Positions 1 to 10,826 of a stretch of DNA of 64,000 nt are shown in pieces. Origin of the DNA: JALYZC01 sp963725645 (GTDB lineage: Bacteria; Actinomycetota; Thermoleophilia; Solirubrobacterales; Solirubrobacteraceae); NCBI GenBank assembly GCA_963725645.1, contig CAVRZD010000005.1:124001-188000 (forward strand). The letters are read 5' to 3'. The first letter of the stretch is position 1, and each line of letters opens with the position of its first letter. The notes below the pieces were generated by a model. The model did not search any database. It was not told where the DNA came from and worked only from the letters and a program-made list of their open reading frames with translations. The position numbers were made by a program, and so were the translations under genes.

Positions 1-27
1 CGACGACGCCGAGCTCTGCCCGGCCGG

Positions 28-843
28 CTAGCCGTCGTCCGTCACCCGGCGGCGGAGCACCATGCCCCCGCCGACCAGGATCGCGCCGAGCAGCGCGACG
101 GCGCCGATGTCGGCGCCGGTGTTCGGCAGGCTCGAGCTCGAGGAGGTGTCGCTGCCGGTGCTCGAGCTGCCGGTGCCGCTGGAGCCGGAGTCCGAGCTGC
201 CCGTCGCGGTCGAGCCGCTGCCGCTCGCCGACCCGGAGGCGCTGCCACCGCCGCCGCCGCCGGAGGAGGCCGCCGTCACGACGACCTTGCCCTTCATGAA
301 GGGGTGCGGCGTGCAGTGGAACGTGTAGGTCCCGGCCCTGGAGAAGGTGTGCGAGCCGCTTGCGCCCTTGCGCAGGATGCCGGTGTCGAACGAGCCGTCG
401 TCGGCAGTGGCCGAGTGGCCGGACGGCCCGCTGTTGGACCAGGTGACGCTCTCGCCCGCGGTCACGGTGATCGTGCTCGGCGTGTACTTGAAGTCGCTGA
501 TCGTGTCGCCGCCGGCGGCGCGGGCGACCGCGCGCACCTTGACGGGCTGCCGCGCGGCGAGCACCGAGGTGCGCCCGGGGTGGGCGCGCGTGGGCGGAGC
601 GGCCGGGGCGGGAGCAGCCTGGGCCGCGGGTGCGGCCGGTGCCGCGCTCGGCGCGGGCGCAGGTACGGGCGCCGGCACCGGCGTGGCGGCCGCCGGCGGC
701 GTGGCGGTGGCGGCGGGATCGGTCGCCTGCGCACCCGTCGCGGGGGGCGGCGGCGTACTCTCTCCGCCGTCCGCGGCGAACAGCAGCGCCGGCGTCGCGA
801 GCCCGGCCAGCAGCACATAGACGAACATGACGACGCGGGCCAT
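28..843 (-). CDS. Sortase-anchored plastocyanin-like (cupredoxin) surface protein
   Basis: 271 aa. An N-terminal signal peptide (about residues 1-23) is followed by a Pro/Ala-rich stretch (about 30-90). A single cupredoxin domain (about 112-190) carries the blue-copper ligand set His (GHSAT), Cys (FHC), His (TPHP) and Met (FMKG). A Gly/Ser-rich stalk then leads to an LPNTG sortase motif (about 239-243), a hydrophobic segment and a basic tail (VLRRR). The expected role is a copper electron carrier covalently attached to the wall; its redox partner is unknown. No sortase gene lies in the window. The ATG start is preceded by a leaderless-type -10 six bases upstream. The copper-site and sortase calls come from visible motifs; the electron-transfer role is inference. 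Confidence 0.85.
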   Translation of the reverse strand: MARVVMFVYVLLAGLATPALLFAADGGESTPPPPATGAQATDPAATATPPAAATPVPAPVPAPAPSAAPAAPAAQAAPAPAAPPTRAHPGRTSVLAARQPVKVRAVARAAGGDTISDFKYTPSTITVTAGESVTWSNSGPSGHSATADDGSFDTGILRKGASGSHTFSRAGTYTFHCTPHPFMKGKVVVTAASSGGGGGGSASGSASGSGSTATGSSDSGSSGTGSSSTGSDTSSSSSLPNTGADIGAVALLGAILVGGGMVLRRRVTDDG

Positions 844-849
844 CCACTC

Positions 850-855
850 AATCTA
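850..855 (-). promoter_or_regulatory. Leaderless-type -10 box (TAGATT) for the cupredoxin gene
   Basis: On the minus strand TAGATT lies exactly 6 nt before the ATG at 843. This is the spacing of actinobacterial leaderless promoters, where transcription begins at the start codon. No Shine-Dalgarno sequence lies between. Confidence 0.55.
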
Positions 856-884
856 GACGCCGGACCAGGAAGAATCCTTCCCGC

Positions 885-1697
885 GTGACGTTTTCGCCCT
901 CGCACATTCGTCCGGCGATGATCCGGCGCCGCGCCGCCTGCGCAGGCACGGCGCAGATGCGCCGAGCCCTCGCCAGCCCCGGCGGCTTCGCCCTCGCGAC
1001 GTCCGTCTACATCGTCGCGGCGCTCCTGATCGACCGCGGCGCAGACCCCGCCGGCGAGGCCGCGATCGGCGCGGTCACCTGGGGCGCCCTGCTGCTCGCC
1101 TGCCGTCGGCTGGACCCGCTCGATCGTGCGCGGGTGGCCGCGCTCGTACTGATCGCGACCGTGGGCGAGATCGTCGGCTCGCAGGTCTTCGAGTGGTACA
1201 CGTACCGGCGCCACGACCTGCCCGCCTTCGTTCCGCCCGGCCACGGCCTCGTGTACCTCGCCGGGCTGCGGCTGGCGCGCAGCTCGTTCGTGGGCCGTCA
1301 CGCACGGGCGGTCACGCGGGGCGCGCTGGCTGTCGGCGGCGGCTGGGCGCTCGCCGGCGTCACGCTGATGACCCGCGCCGACGTCGCCGGAGCGCTGTGC
1401 ATGACCCTGCTCGCGATCCTGCTCCTGCGCAGCCGCGTGCCCACGCTGTACGCGTGCATGTTCGCCTGCGTCGCGCTGCTGGAGCTGTTCGGGACGGCGA
1501 TCGGCACCTGGCGGTGGGCCGAGCTGGGCCCGAACTTCGCGCTGCCTGCGGGCAACCCGCCCAGCGGGATCGCCGCCGGGTACTGCCTCTTCGACGCGCT
1601 CGCACTGCGGCTCGGGCCGCGGCTGCTGCGACTGTGGCGCGCCCGCCCCGGGCGCCTCGCGCCCGCTCGACGCACCGAATGTGAGCAGGTCGGATAG
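885..1697 (+). CDS. Polytopic membrane protein of unknown function
   Basis: Up to 270 aa from the GTG at 885. In-frame ATGs at 918 and 957 are alternative starts, and the one at 957 (MRRALASPGG) falls just before the first hydrophobic segment. About seven hydrophobic helices follow. A conserved-looking C-terminal stretch (GTWRW, GNPPSG, then a Tyr/Phe/Asp-containing helix) loosely recalls carotenoid-related or DUF422-type membrane enzymes, but I cannot assign a family. A basic tail ends the protein. It is divergent from the cupredoxin gene, with 41 bp between them. Function unknown. Confidence 0.6.
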   Translation: MTFSPSHIRPAMIRRRAACAGTAQMRRALASPGGFALATSVYIVAALLIDRGADPAGEAAIGAVTWGALLLACRRLDPLDRARVAALVLIATVGEIVGSQVFEWYTYRRHDLPAFVPPGHGLVYLAGLRLARSSFVGRHARAVTRGALAVGGGWALAGVTLMTRADVAGALCMTLLAILLLRSRVPTLYACMFACVALLELFGTAIGTWRWAELGPNFALPAGNPPSGIAAGYCLFDALALRLGPRLLRLWRARPGRLAPARRTECEQVG

Positions 1698-1727
1698 GGT
1701 CGCCCGGTCGCCAAGGAGGGCCCCAAG

Positions 1728-2690
1728 ATGCGCCGCGCCGCCGCCGTCGTCACGCTGCTGTTCGGGATCTGGATCCTGATCTTCACGTTCGCCTTCAACC
1801 TGTTCGGACGCACGAGCGACGCCGACAAGGTGACGGACGCGTTCCGCACGACCCTGTCGGACCGCGGGCTGGTCGCGCTCGAGCAGCAGTACGGGGTCAT
1901 CCGCGGCTTCGGGCTCCAGTTCGTCGGCGAGCTGCGGCCCGCGCTGGCGCAGCGCCTGGGGATGACCGTGCCCGAATTCGACCGCTACGTGTCGGCGAAC
2001 TTCCCGGCCGTGGGCGCCGCCGTCAGGAACGTGCCCGGCGCGATCGCGCTCGTCGACCCGGTGATCCCGCGCCTCGAGCGGGTCGGGCACTCTGGCGACT
2101 TCGACAAGGTCGACGACATCCCCGGCCTGGGCCTGCCGACGACGGTGCTCCCGTGGCTGCTGCTGGGGATCGGCGGGTTCGCGATCGTCATGGGCATCGT
2201 CGCGCTCCGGGCGGGCGCGCGCTGGCCGCTCGCGGCGGCGGGCACCGTCGGCGCGGCCGTGGTGATCGGCGCGCTCGCGCTCCAGTTCCCGGCGAAGTTC
2301 AACGCCGCCCACCGCATCGTGCCGGTGGGCCGCGTCGCCCTGTCCCGGCGTGCGGCCGACACCGCGACGCAGACCGTGGCCGGCCTCAACGCCGTCGTCC
2401 CCGAGGTCAGGACCAGGCTGGTGCCGGCCCTCGCCGCAAAGCTCGGGCGGTCGCCGGCCCAGGTGCAGGCGCTGATCGCCCAGCGCTACCCGGCCGTCGC
2501 CACCGGGCTGGCCGAGTGGTCCTCGATCGCGCCGAGCGCGGCGGTGCTGGCGGCGCGGCAGCGCGCAAACGTCAAGCCCTTCGCCGAGGGCGACGGCGCG
2601 CCGTTCCGCACCCTGCCGTGGCTGGTGATCGGGCCCGCGTTGCTCGTGGCGATGCTCTGCGGCATCGCGCTGGTCCGCCGGCCCTCTTAG
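1728..2690 (+). CDS. Membrane protein built from an internal duplication, unknown function
   Basis: 320 aa starting at an ATG with a good Shine-Dalgarno sequence (AAGGAGGG). It is organised as two TM-soluble-TM units: TM about 7-26, soluble 27-138, TM 140-160, then TM 165-186, soluble 187-293, TM 295-316. The halves are recognisably related. LRPALAQRLG...NFPAVGAAV near 69-99 matches LVPALAAKLG...RYPAVATGL near 231-261, and TVLPWLLLGIG near 139-149 matches RTLPWLVIGPA near 294-304. The extracytoplasmic domains could be sensing or binding modules. I do not recognise the family. Confidence 0.65.
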   Translation: MRRAAAVVTLLFGIWILIFTFAFNLFGRTSDADKVTDAFRTTLSDRGLVALEQQYGVIRGFGLQFVGELRPALAQRLGMTVPEFDRYVSANFPAVGAAVRNVPGAIALVDPVIPRLERVGHSGDFDKVDDIPGLGLPTTVLPWLLLGIGGFAIVMGIVALRAGARWPLAAAGTVGAAVVIGALALQFPAKFNAAHRIVPVGRVALSRRAADTATQTVAGLNAVVPEVRTRLVPALAAKLGRSPAQVQALIAQRYPAVATGLAEWSSIAPSAAVLAARQRANVKPFAEGDGAPFRTLPWLVIGPALLVAMLCGIALVRRPS

Positions 2691-2708
2691 ACCGGCGGGC
2701 GCGGTCGC

Positions 2709-2714
2709 TACCCT
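2709..2714 (+). promoter_or_regulatory. Leaderless-type -10 box (TACCCT) for uvrB
   Basis: TACCCT ends 6 nt before the GTG start of uvrB at 2721 and there is no Shine-Dalgarno sequence, so uvrB is probably transcribed from its own first codon. No LexA-type GAAC-N4-GTTC box is visible here, unlike uvrA. Confidence 0.55.
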
Positions 2715-2720
2715 CATCCC

Positions 2721-4745
2721 GTGCCGCCGTTCAAGCTCGACGCCGCCTACAGCCCGACCGCCGACCAGCCGGCGGCGATCGAGTCCCTGCAGGAGGGGAT
2801 CGAGGGCGACGAGGGCTTCATCACGCTGCTCGGCGCCACCGGCACGGGGAAGACGATGACGATGGCGGGGGCGATCGAGGCGGTGCAGCGGCCGACGCTC
2901 GTGATCGCGCACAACAAGACGCTCGCGGCGCAGCTGTGCAACGAGTTCCGGACGTACTTCCCGCAGAACGCCGTCGAGTACTTCGTCTCCTACTACGACT
3001 ACTACCAGCCCGAGGCCTACGTCCCCTCGAAGGACCTCTACATCGAGAAGGACTCGGCGATCAACCAGGAGATCGACCGCCTGCGCCACGCGGCCACCGC
3101 CGCGCTGTTCGCCCGCCGCGACGTGGTCATCGTGGCCTCGGTCTCGTGCATCTTCGGACTGGGCTCGCCGGAGACGTATGACGCCCGCGTGCAGATCATC
3201 AAGCGCGGGGACTTCATCGACCGCGACGAGGTGTTGCGCAAGCTCGTCTCCAACCAGTACACGCGCAACGACACCGCGCTCGGCCGCGGCACGTTCCGGG
3301 TCCGCGGCGACACGCTCGAGGTGTTCCCCGCCTACGAGGAGACGGCGTTCCGGGTGTCCCTGTTCGGCGAGGAGGTCGAGCGCCTCCAGCACTTCGACCC
3401 GCTGACCGGCGAGCTGATCGCGGACGACCTCGAGCACGTGGCGGTGTGGCCGGCGACGCACTACAACGTCAAGGAGGGCCACATGGAGCGCGCCGTCGAG
3501 GAGATCGGCGTCGAGCTCAACGAGCGCTGCGCCGAGCTCGAGGCGGAGGGCAAGCTGCTGGAGTCCCACCGCCTGCGCCAGCGCACGCAGTACGACATGG
3601 AGATGCTGCGGGAGGTCGGCTTCTGCTCGGGGATCGAGAACTACTCGCGCATCCTCGACGGGCGCAGCGCCGGCGAGCGCCCGTACTGCCTGGTCGACTA
3701 CTTCCCCGACGACTTCGTCTGCTTCATCGACGAGTCCCACCAGACCGTGCCGCAGCTCGGCGGCATGTACGAGGGCGACCGCTCGCGCAAGCAGACGCTC
3801 GTCGACTACGGGTTCCGCCTGACCAGCGCGCTCGACAACCGGCCCCAGACGTTCGACGAGTTCCTGCGCATCTCCAACCAGCTCGTGTTCGTGTCGGCCA
3901 CGCCCGGGGACTTCGAGCGCGGCCACTCCGCCCGCATCGTCGAGCAGATCGTGCGTCCGACGGGCATCGTCGACCCGCAGGTCGAGGTGCGCGAGACGCG
4001 CAACCAGATCGACGACCTGATGAACGAGGTGCGCGCCCGCGTCGACCGCGACGAGCGCGTGCTCGTGACCACGCTGACCAAGAAGATGTCGGAGGACCTG
4101 ACCGACTACCTGCTCGAGATGGGCTTCCGCGTCCGCTACCTGCACTCCGAGGTGGACACGCTCGAGCGGATCCAGATCATTCGCGAGCTGCGGCTGGGCG
4201 AGTACGACGTGCTCGTCGGCGTCAACCTCCTGCGCGAGGGCCTCGACCTCCCCGAGGTGTCGCTGGTCGCGATCCTCGACGCCGACAAGGAGGGCTTCCT
4301 GCGCGGCGAGACCTCGCTGATCCAGACGATCGGGCGGGCGGCGCGCAACATCGGCGGCACGGTGCTCATGTACGCCGACAAGGAGACCGCGGCGATGCGC
4401 GCGGCGATCGGGGAGACCGACCGCCGCCGCGCGATCCAGGAGCGGTACAACCGCGAGCACGGCATCACGCCGGAGACGATCGTCAAGGGCATCTCCGACA
4501 TCGCCGAGTTCCTCCAGCTGGAGGCCAAGGTGCCCAAGGGGCGCCGCCGCGTCGTGCAGCGCGAGACGGAGATGAGCCCGGAGGAGATCGAGCGGATGAT
4601 CGTCGAGCTCGAGGAGGAGATGCTGGCGGCGGCCGAGGACCTGCGCTTCGAGTACGCGGCCAAGCTGCGCGACGAGATCCGCGAGCTGGGGCGCGAGCTC
4701 GAACGCGCCGCGGGCGAGGCCGAGGCGCCGGCCGGCGGCCGGTGA
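2721..4745 (+). CDS. uvrB: Excinuclease ABC subunit B
   Basis: 674 aa, full length for UvrB. UvrB is the damage-verification helicase of bacterial nucleotide excision repair; it is loaded by UvrA and recruits UvrC. Visible features are Walker A GATGTGKT near residue 40, the Tyr-rich beta-hairpin that clamps DNA (YYDYYQPEAY), helicase motif DESH near 337, QTIGRAARN near 535, and a C-terminal UVR coiled coil (about 628-660) that contacts UvrC or UvrA. It starts at GTG with no ribosome site, as expected for a leaderless message. The stop overlaps the GTG of mutY by 4 bp, so the two repair genes are probably co-transcribed. Confidence 0.97.
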   Translation: MPPFKLDAAYSPTADQPAAIESLQEGIEGDEGFITLLGATGTGKTMTMAGAIEAVQRPTLVIAHNKTLAAQLCNEFRTYFPQNAVEYFVSYYDYYQPEAYVPSKDLYIEKDSAINQEIDRLRHAATAALFARRDVVIVASVSCIFGLGSPETYDARVQIIKRGDFIDRDEVLRKLVSNQYTRNDTALGRGTFRVRGDTLEVFPAYEETAFRVSLFGEEVERLQHFDPLTGELIADDLEHVAVWPATHYNVKEGHMERAVEEIGVELNERCAELEAEGKLLESHRLRQRTQYDMEMLREVGFCSGIENYSRILDGRSAGERPYCLVDYFPDDFVCFIDESHQTVPQLGGMYEGDRSRKQTLVDYGFRLTSALDNRPQTFDEFLRISNQLVFVSATPGDFERGHSARIVEQIVRPTGIVDPQVEVRETRNQIDDLMNEVRARVDRDERVLVTTLTKKMSEDLTDYLLEMGFRVRYLHSEVDTLERIQIIRELRLGEYDVLVGVNLLREGLDLPEVSLVAILDADKEGFLRGETSLIQTIGRAARNIGGTVLMYADKETAAMRAAIGETDRRRAIQERYNREHGITPETIVKGISDIAEFLQLEAKVPKGRRRVVQRETEMSPEEIERMIVELEEEMLAAAEDLRFEYAAKLRDEIRELGRELERAAGEAEAPAGGR

Positions 4746-5563
4746 GCGCGGCGGACGTCGCCGGCCCGCTGCTGCGCTGGTACGCCGAGCACGGGCGCGA
4801 CCTTCCCTGGCGGGGAACGCGCGACCCCTACCGGGTGCTGGTCTCGGAGGTCATGCTCCAGCAGACCCAGGCGGCGCGGGTCGCCCCCTACTACGAGCGG
4901 TTCCTCGCCCGGTTCCCGGACGAGCGCGCGCTCGCCGCGGCGCCGACCGCCGACGTCCTCGGCGCCTGGAGCGGCCTCGGCTACAACCGGCGCGCGCTGG
5001 GACTCCAGCGGGCCGCGCGGATCGTGGCGGGGGAGGGCTGGCCGCCCGACGAGGCCGGCCTGCGCCGGCTGCCCGGCGTGGGGCCGTACACAGCCGCCGC
5101 GGTCGCCGCGTTCGCTTTCGGCGCGCAGGCGCCGGCGGTCGACACGAACGCCCGGCGCGTGATCGAGCGGCTCGACCGGCGCCGGCGGGCCCCGGGGGCG
5201 CTGCGGCGGCGCGCCGGAACGCTGCTGCCGGCCGCCCGCGCGGCCGCGTTCAACCACGCGATCATGGACCTCGGGGCGACGGTGTGCACGGCCCGCGCTC
5301 CGCGTTGCGACGCATGCCCGCTCGCGGAGTCGTGCCGCTCGCGCGGCCGCGTCGTGGTCGCGCCGCCCCGGCGCCGCGAGCCGTCGGTGCGCTTCGAGGA
5401 CACCGACCGCTACGTTCGCGGCCGCGTGCTGGCCGCGCTCGTGAGCGGAGCCGAGCCGAGCGTGCCGGGCGTCGCCTCTGCCCGGCTCGAGCGAGCCCTG
5501 CGCGGCCTCGAGGAGGACGGCCTCATCGTCCGCGATGGACCCAAACCCCGACTCCCGGTTTGA
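4742..5563 (+). CDS. mutY: A/G-specific adenine DNA glycosylase
   Basis: 273 aa from the GTG overlapping the uvrB stop. MutY removes adenine mispaired with 8-oxoguanine. The sequence shows the catalytic Glu in EVMLQQTQ, the helix-hairpin-helix GVGPYTA, the catalytic Asp in VDTNARR, and a complete 4Fe-4S ligand set (C-X6-C-X2-C-X5-C in CTARAPRCDACPLAESC). It is short at the C-terminus. A full NUDIX-like 8-oxoG recognition domain is absent, and about 70 residues of a small helical tail follow the iron-sulfur cluster. It sits in an operon with uvrB. Confidence 0.93.
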   Translation: MSAADVAGPLLRWYAEHGRDLPWRGTRDPYRVLVSEVMLQQTQAARVAPYYERFLARFPDERALAAAPTADVLGAWSGLGYNRRALGLQRAARIVAGEGWPPDEAGLRRLPGVGPYTAAAVAAFAFGAQAPAVDTNARRVIERLDRRRRAPGALRRRAGTLLPAARAAAFNHAIMDLGATVCTARAPRCDACPLAESCRSRGRVVVAPPRRREPSVRFEDTDRYVRGRVLAALVSGAEPSVPGVASARLERALRGLEEDGLIVRDGPKPRLPV

Positions 5564-5634
5564 CGGCCGCGCGGGGCGCCGGGGTTCGGATAACCTAGCC
5601 CGCCACAGACCGCGCTATCGGGAGGACACCGGCT

Positions 5635-6465
5635 TTGGCCCTGGACCGGCAGGACATCGAGAAGAGAGACTTTCCCATCGGTCGCCGCGGGTATGACCCC
5701 GACGCCGTCGACCGCCATCTGCACGAGATCGCCGAGGAGGTCGAGGAGCTCCGCGAGCAGGCGGCGGCACCGTCCCCGCGCGGCGGCGAGTCGCTCGCCG
5801 TGGCTGCGTCCGAGCAGGTGAGCACGATCGTCGATGCGGCCGAGACCAGCGCCGCCGGGATCACGCGCGAGGCGGACGAGAAGGCCGGGCAAATCCGCCA
5901 GCAGGCGGCCGAAGAGGCCGACAGCTCGCGCGCGGAGGCCGCGCACCAGGCGCGCGAGCACGTCGCCAAGGTGTCCGAGGCCACCTCGGTGATGCTGCAG
6001 CGGGTCGACGCGATGGAGGGCGAGCTCGGCGCGCTCGTGGAGAGCCTGCGCACCGGCGCGAACCGCCTCAACGCGGACCTCGCCCTGCTGCAGGGGAACA
6101 TGGGCGAGCTGCGCACGGCGGCGACCGGCAGCAGCGAGGCGGCTGTGGTCGAGGAGGCGCTGGCGGAGGACGCGGCGCTCGCGGACGAGGTCGACGTCGA
6201 GCCCGAGCCGGAGCCGGAGCCGGAGCCGAAGCCGATCGTCGAGGAGCCCGAGCCGGTCGAGGAGAAGGAGCCGACGGTCGAGGAGAAGGAGCCGACGGTC
6301 GAGGAGCCGTCCGCGAACGGCGACAGCGAGGGCGCTCGCCTGATCGCGCTGAACATGGCGCTCAACGGCACGCCGCGCGAGGAGACCGAGCGCTATCTGG
6401 CGGAGAACTTCGACATCTCCGACCGCGACGCGCTCCTCGACGAGGTCTACGCCCGGGTGGGCTGA
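5635..6465 (+). CDS. DivIVA-domain coiled-coil protein
   Basis: 276 aa from a TTG start with GGGAGGA upstream. Residues 1-40 match the DivIVA/GpsB N-terminal module (DIEKRDFPIGRRGYDPDAVDRHL), which in family members binds membrane and curved poles. A long Ala/Glu coiled coil (about 40-170) follows, then a very acidic Pro/Glu-rich linker (about 180-225), and a compact helical C-terminal domain (about 230-276, LIALNMALNGTPREE...) resembling small helical modules found on other actinobacterial DivIVA-like proteins. A role in cell division or polar growth is inferred. It stands alone between mutY and the PQQ-propeller gene. Confidence 0.8.
   Translation: MALDRQDIEKRDFPIGRRGYDPDAVDRHLHEIAEEVEELREQAAAPSPRGGESLAVAASEQVSTIVDAAETSAAGITREADEKAGQIRQQAAEEADSSRAEAAHQAREHVAKVSEATSVMLQRVDAMEGELGALVESLRTGANRLNADLALLQGNMGELRTAATGSSEAAVVEEALAEDAALADEVDVEPEPEPEPEPKPIVEEPEPVEEKEPTVEEKEPTVEEPSANGDSEGARLIALNMALNGTPREETERYLAENFDISDRDALLDEVYARVG
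6257..6298 (+). repeat. Two tandem copies of a 21-bp in-frame repeat in the DivIVA-like gene
   Basis: Two consecutive copies encode the heptapeptide VEEKEPT within the acidic linker. This is an in-frame length-variable region, probably disordered. Confidence 0.7.
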
Positions 6466-6475
6466 CGCCGGGGCG

Positions 6476-7870
6476 ATGCGCCGCCTGCACCGCGCCGCCC
6501 TTCTCGGCCTTCCGGCCGTCCTGGCGCTCGTGGCCTGCGGCGGGAGCTCGTCGTCGGAACGGTCCAGCGCGTCCGTCCCGCCGGCCGCGCCGGCGACGAG
6601 CCAGGCGCCGGCGCAGCCGGCCGCGGCCGGCGCGGCCTGGCCGACCTACCATCGCGACCTCGCGCGGACGGGGAACGATCCGCGCGCCCCGCGCGTGACG
6701 CGAGTGCGCAAGGCTTGGAGCGCGTCCGTTGACGGCGACGTCTACGCCGAGCCGCTGGTGGCCGCCGGCCGGGTGGTCGCGGCAACGGAGAACAACTCGC
6801 TGTACGCGTTCAACGCCGCCAGCGGGCGCCGGTTGTGGCGCACGCACCTCGGCTCCCCGGTCGACGGATCGAGCCTTCCGTGCGGGAACATCGACCCGTC
6901 CGGCATCACCAGCACGCCGGCGATCGACACCAGGCGCGGGATCGTCTACGCGGTCGCGTTCCTGGCGCCGGCGCGCCACGAGTTGGCCGCGATCGACCTG
7001 TCGACCGGCCGGGTGCGCTGGCGGCGCGCGATCGATCCGCCGGCCGATCCAAGGGTGCATCAGCAGCGCGGCGCGCTCACGCTGGCCAACGGGCGCGTGT
7101 ATGTGCCCTACGGCGGGCTGTTCGGCGACTGCGGCGACTACCACGGGTGGGTCGTCTCCGTCCCCGCGTCCGGTCCCGGCGGCGCCCAGGCGAACTTCAT
7201 GGTCCCGACGCACCGGGAGGGCGCGATCTGGGCCCCGTCGGGGCCGTCGGTCGACGGGCGCGGCCGGTTGTTCGTCTCGACCGGCAACGGCGACTCGACG
7301 TCGCGCTTCGACTTCGGCAACGCGGTCATCCGGCTGTCCCCGTCGCTCCAGCGCCAGTCCTACTTCGCGCCGTCCAATTGGGCGGACCTCAACAGCTCCG
7401 ACACCGATCTCGCGTCGGTGGGCCCGCTGCTGCTGCCCGGCGCCCGGGTCTTCGCGATCGGCAAGGAGGGCGTCGCGTACCTGCTCGACGCCAACGATCT
7501 GGGCGGCATCGGCCACCCGCTCGCCTCGCGCCGGCTGTGCGACTCGGCCTTCGGTGGGCTCGCCTACGCCGGCGGCAAGGTCTACGTGCCGTGCACGAGC
7601 GGCCTCGTGGCCGTGCGGGTCGGCGCGCGCAGCCTGTCGGTGGCCTGGCGCGGCCCGGGCTTCCGCGCCGGGCCGCCGATCGTCGCCGGCGGCCTCGTGT
7701 GGACCGTGGACCTCGACGGCGGCCAGCTCAACGGCCTGACGACCGGGTCCGGCCGCGTCGCATTCCGCGCCGGCATCGGCAGCCCGCCGCAGTTCAGCAC
7801 GCCCAGCGAGAGCGGCGGCCGGCTCTACGTGTCGGGCGGTCGCCGCATCCTGGCGTTCACCGGCGGCTGA
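6476..7870 (+). CDS. PQQ-binding-like beta-propeller lipoprotein
   Basis: 464 aa. A lipoprotein signal peptide with a lipobox ending in Cys21 (LVAC) is followed by a Ser/Pro/Ala-rich linker. The rest is a propeller of WD40/PQQ-type repeats (SLYAFNAASGRRLWR, ELAAIDLSTGRVRWRR, and later copies such as GVAYLLDAN). It should sit outside the membrane. PQQ-like propellers occur both in quinoprotein dehydrogenases and in scaffold proteins; no dehydrogenase-specific residues are recognisable, so an enzymatic role is not claimed. It starts 10 bp after the DivIVA-like gene. Confidence 0.8.
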   Translation: MRRLHRAALLGLPAVLALVACGGSSSSERSSASVPPAAPATSQAPAQPAAAGAAWPTYHRDLARTGNDPRAPRVTRVRKAWSASVDGDVYAEPLVAAGRVVAATENNSLYAFNAASGRRLWRTHLGSPVDGSSLPCGNIDPSGITSTPAIDTRRGIVYAVAFLAPARHELAAIDLSTGRVRWRRAIDPPADPRVHQQRGALTLANGRVYVPYGGLFGDCGDYHGWVVSVPASGPGGAQANFMVPTHREGAIWAPSGPSVDGRGRLFVSTGNGDSTSRFDFGNAVIRLSPSLQRQSYFAPSNWADLNSSDTDLASVGPLLLPGARVFAIGKEGVAYLLDANDLGGIGHPLASRRLCDSAFGGLAYAGGKVYVPCTSGLVAVRVGARSLSVAWRGPGFRAGPPIVAGGLVWTVDLDGGQLNGLTTGSGRVAFRAGIGSPPQFSTPSESGGRLYVSGGRRILAFTGG

Positions 7871-7898
7871 TCTCCGCACGTTGCGAGGAGGCAGGGGG

Positions 7899-7910
7899 GA
7901 ACAACCGTTC
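7899..7910 (+). promoter_or_regulatory. LexA-type SOS box upstream of uvrA
   Basis: GAACAACCGTTC matches the Gram-positive/actinobacterial LexA operator core GAAC-N4-GTTC. It lies 7 bp upstream of the uvrA -10 box, so a bound repressor would cover the -35/-10 region. G and C runs outside the core (about 7894-7917) extend the dyad and could also fold as the terminator of the preceding gene. Confidence 0.75.
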
Positions 7911-7917
7911 GCCCCCC

Positions 7918-7923
7918 TACAAT
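7918..7923 (+). promoter_or_regulatory. uvrA: -10 box (TACAAT) of the uvrA promoter
   Basis: TACAAT is near consensus and ends 11 nt before the uvrA ATG at 7935, giving a very short leader. It lies directly downstream of the SOS box. Confidence 0.6.
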
Positions 7924-7934
7924 CGAGCGCAGTT

Positions 7935-10822
<2,888 letters not shown>

Positions 10823-10826
<4 letters not shown>

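Noticed and set aside
462..4460. 1332-codon open frame on the minus strand across uvrB and neighbours
   Set aside because: It is antisense to uvrB, which is unmistakable, and its composition (Arg/Ala/Leu/His without motifs) is the usual by-product of very high GC.
5560..5596. TTGACG/TAACCT promoter for the DivIVA-like gene
   Set aside because: The spacer is 25 bp, too long for a sigma-70-type promoter.
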